DNA of 20,957 nt. It comes from a virus. The stretch covers positions 1 through 20,957 of the IMG/VR virus record IMGVR_UViG_3300042293_000738; one strand, written 5' to 3'. Positions 19,352 to 20,957 of this stretch are shown here, in pieces. The position numbers were made by a program, and so were the translations under genes. The first letter of the stretch is position 1, and each line of letters starts with the position of its first letter. The notes under the pieces were generated by a model. It had not been told where the DNA came from, ran no database searches, and saw nothing but the letters and a program-made list of their open reading frames with translations.

Positions 19352-20957
19352 TCATTCACCCGGACAACACGCTACCAAACCACATTGAACTGGACTTGTA
19401 TAAAAATTAGGACCAGTCCCTGAACATAAATATAGTAACTCATTATTTAAACCATTTGTTGGTTCACTACTACCAGCAAAACAAATAGCATCATAACTTG
19501 AACTAGATACTCCACATATATTTCCAATATAATTTTTAGATTCCCAACACAAAGGTATCCATTTTTGAGATGTTCCATGAAGCCATGGTTCTATGGTTTC
19601 TGTATATTCAGTATTTTTGAGTACGTCTATAAAAGAATATTTTATAAAATTAGGATCGGTTGATGGGGGCATAGTTAAACCAATATAACTACAAGTACCC
19701 TTTAACAATTGTTCTGGTGGCAGATATGTTTTTATATAAGGAATATAATAATATGGTGCCCACATAGTATTAATATTTTCACCTGTATTATCACCGGTAC
19801 CTTCACATTGGCTTCGCCAAGCAAAAGAAGCATATCCACCAAAATATCTAATTGCATCTGCAATGTTTCTAGCATTGCCACCACAACTATAACAACTTTC
19901 CTCGGGAAGTAATATATTACAAAAAGCAGCTTGAAGATTTTCAAGAATTTCTGGATTATTAGGAAAATTTACTGGTAAATTTTGATATTTTTCTAATGCA
20001 TAGTTTGGTCCAGTCATTGGATAATTAAATAAACTATAATATCCACATAATCCAGCTTGAGTTCCACCATCTGGTCCAGTACCACCACCAAAACCAATAC
20101 CGGGATTTGGAGAAATAAAGGTTGCACCAGTTAAACCGCGATCAAGCGCATTTGTAGTATTTACATGTAAAAAATCTGGATTTAGATATATATCATACGT
20201 ATCCAATTCTCTATCATATCCAAAATAATAATGTCTTTCTGAATATCTAAAATAAGGATTATATGTCTGAACATGTTTTGCACATGGTGCGGTATCACTA
20301 GTAAAATTAGCTGACCCATATCTATCTATTCTCATTTGAAATATATCTTTAGTAGATTTAAATGATACAGTTGGGCCTATATCAAATGCTCGGGAGATAC
20401 TTCGAGCATCACTTGGTAAAACTCCTTTAGTAAAAGTATTTTCTTCACCCGTACATGGATCTGCTCTTTCACATGGTGGTAGAATTGGTCGTTGTCTATT
20501 ATAGAGCATCTGTTCACCCATAGGTCTGGCTTCACCCCATACAGATTGTGTTGATTGTCCACACCAACCATACAATCCAGACGCAGTATCATCACCATCA
20601 TTATCAACAATCATACCACCATCTACTTGATCACAGTTTTCCCCAATAGAATCATTTGTTCCAGGTGTTTGTGGTTTAAATGACGAATCAAAGGCTTGTT
20701 TTGTTAACCTTCTCCAATCAGATCGCATCCAGAAATATTGTGGATATCCACTATATGATAAATTTATATTAAATTCTAATCCACCACCAGAATTACCAGT
20801 ATAAATGTTGTATGCTAAAGCGGAACATGGATCTGGTTGAACAACTGGATGATCATTTTCAGTTATTGCTCCACAGCACAAATCACCATATAACCATTTT
20901 GAAAAATCCCATGATCCAGGAATGGCTTCAAAAAATGCATCACGTTTAAAATATTGT
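19352..20957 (-). CDS. Large Cys-rich protein, probable virion surface component (N-terminal part beyond right edge)
   Basis: The frame stays open from the stop at 19352 to the window edge, so the true start lies beyond 20957. A TTG at 20881 is internal. At least 535 residues are seen. The part I added reads RDAFFEAIPGSWDFSKWLYG then DLCCGAI. About 21 cysteines are spread along the seen sequence (CC, PPCERADPC, ESCYSCGG, and VQCGLVACCPGE at the end), many followed by Gly. Aromatic, Pro- and Gly-rich loops (NPGIGFGGGTGPDGGTQ, YYYIPYIKTYLPPEQLL) suggest a beta-rich, disulphide- or metal-stabilised surface protein. No domain could be named. Late expression and a place near fibre-like genes point to a virion component, perhaps an adhesin. 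The stop is followed by a 35-base gap with a late box for the next gene. Confidence 0.72.
   Translation of the reverse strand, partial: QYFKRDAFFEAIPGSWDFSKWLYGDLCCGAITENDHPVVQPDPCSALAYNIYTGNSGGGLEFNINLSYSGYPQYFWMRSDWRRLTKQAFDSSFKPQTPGTNDSIGENCDQVDGGMIVDNDGDDTASGLYGWCGQSTQSVWGEARPMGEQMLYNRQRPILPPCERADPCTGEENTFTKGVLPSDARSISRAFDIGPTVSFKSTKDIFQMRIDRYGSANFTSDTAPCAKHVQTYNPYFRYSERHYYFGYDRELDTYDIYLNPDFLHVNTTNALDRGLTGATFISPNPGIGFGGGTGPDGGTQAGLCGYYSLFNYPMTGPNYALEKYQNLPVNFPNNPEILENLQAAFCNILLPEESCYSCGGNARNIADAIRYFGGYASFAWRSQCEGTGDNTGENINTMWAPYYYIPYIKTYLPPEQLLKGTCSYIGLTMPPSTDPNFIKYSFIDVLKNTEYTETIEPWLHGTSQKWIPLCWESKNYIGNICGVSSSSYDAICFAGSSEPTNGLNNELLYLCSGTGPNFYTSPVQCGLVACCPGE

Noticed and set aside
20879-20881. 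TTG at 20881 as the start of the large Cys-rich gene
   Set aside because: The frame continues open to the window edge with similar composition and no ribosome site at 20881, so the gene is partial.
1-20957. tRNA genes, CRISPR arrays, insertion sequences, integrase or attachment sites
   Set aside because: No cloverleaf, regular direct repeats with spacers, transposase or recombinase was seen by eye. A tRNA or repeat scan was not possible.

Overview
This window looks like part of the genome of a tailed phage of the T4-like (contractile-tail) group, AT-rich and probably marine. The basis is family recognition from the translated genes. There is a block of neck and terminase genes in the T4 order 13-14-15-16-17-18. 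Recognisable homologues of gp4, gp6, gp25, gp26, gp48, gp53, gp32 and gp33 are present, as are several TATAAATA-type late-promoter boxes. No host gene, tRNA, CRISPR array, integrase or insertion sequence was seen. The host cannot be named from this window, and no photosynthesis or metabolic gene is present.

Layout. (1) 1-12227, minus strand, read from right to left: gp48-like tube cap, gp53-like wedge, a baseplate hub apparently split into two genes, gp25, gp6, a gp7/gpI-like wedge protein, a Cys-rich protein of unknown role, gp13, gp14, gp15, gp16, gp17, and the start of a gp18-like sheath cut by the left edge. Genes overlap or abut, and extra late promoters precede gp25, gp13 and the sheath. 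(2) 12263-14529, plus strand, diverging from a mirror-image promoter: gp4 head-completion nuclease, a tail-tube-fold protein (gp54-like), gp26-like, a short -1-frame ORF (gp51 position), and a 139-aa unknown, closed by a bidirectional terminator at 14531-14552. (3) 14554-15715, minus: gp33 late-transcription coactivator and gp32 single-strand DNA-binding protein. The gp32 gene has clearly different base composition and its own sigma70-like promoter. (4) 15800-18122, plus: two probable virion structural proteins behind a canonical late promoter. (5) 18119-20957, minus: a small CBM/fibre-like protein, a small Sm-like candidate with a strong sigma70-like promoter, a protein with two Cys-Gly-Cys motifs, and a large Cys-rich protein cut by the right edge.

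How the genes fit together: the window holds the parts list for the baseplate (hub, minimal wedge, tube initiator and cap), the neck, the packaging motor, and part of the late-transcription machinery that would act on the late promoters seen here.

The most notable signal is at the gp26/gp51 junction (13878-13960). It combines an 8-base Shine-Dalgarno-like sequence, a T-TTT-TTT slippery heptamer, a 7-base spacer and a perfect 10-bp stem. The downstream frame has no ATG and is entered at -1. This is the anatomy of a programmed -1 frameshift like the G/GT tail-assembly chaperones of other phages. Other points of interest are late promoters only 5-7 bases from start codons, a late promoter sitting in the loop of a start-codon hairpin, a split hub, and short collagen-like inserts shared by baseplate proteins.
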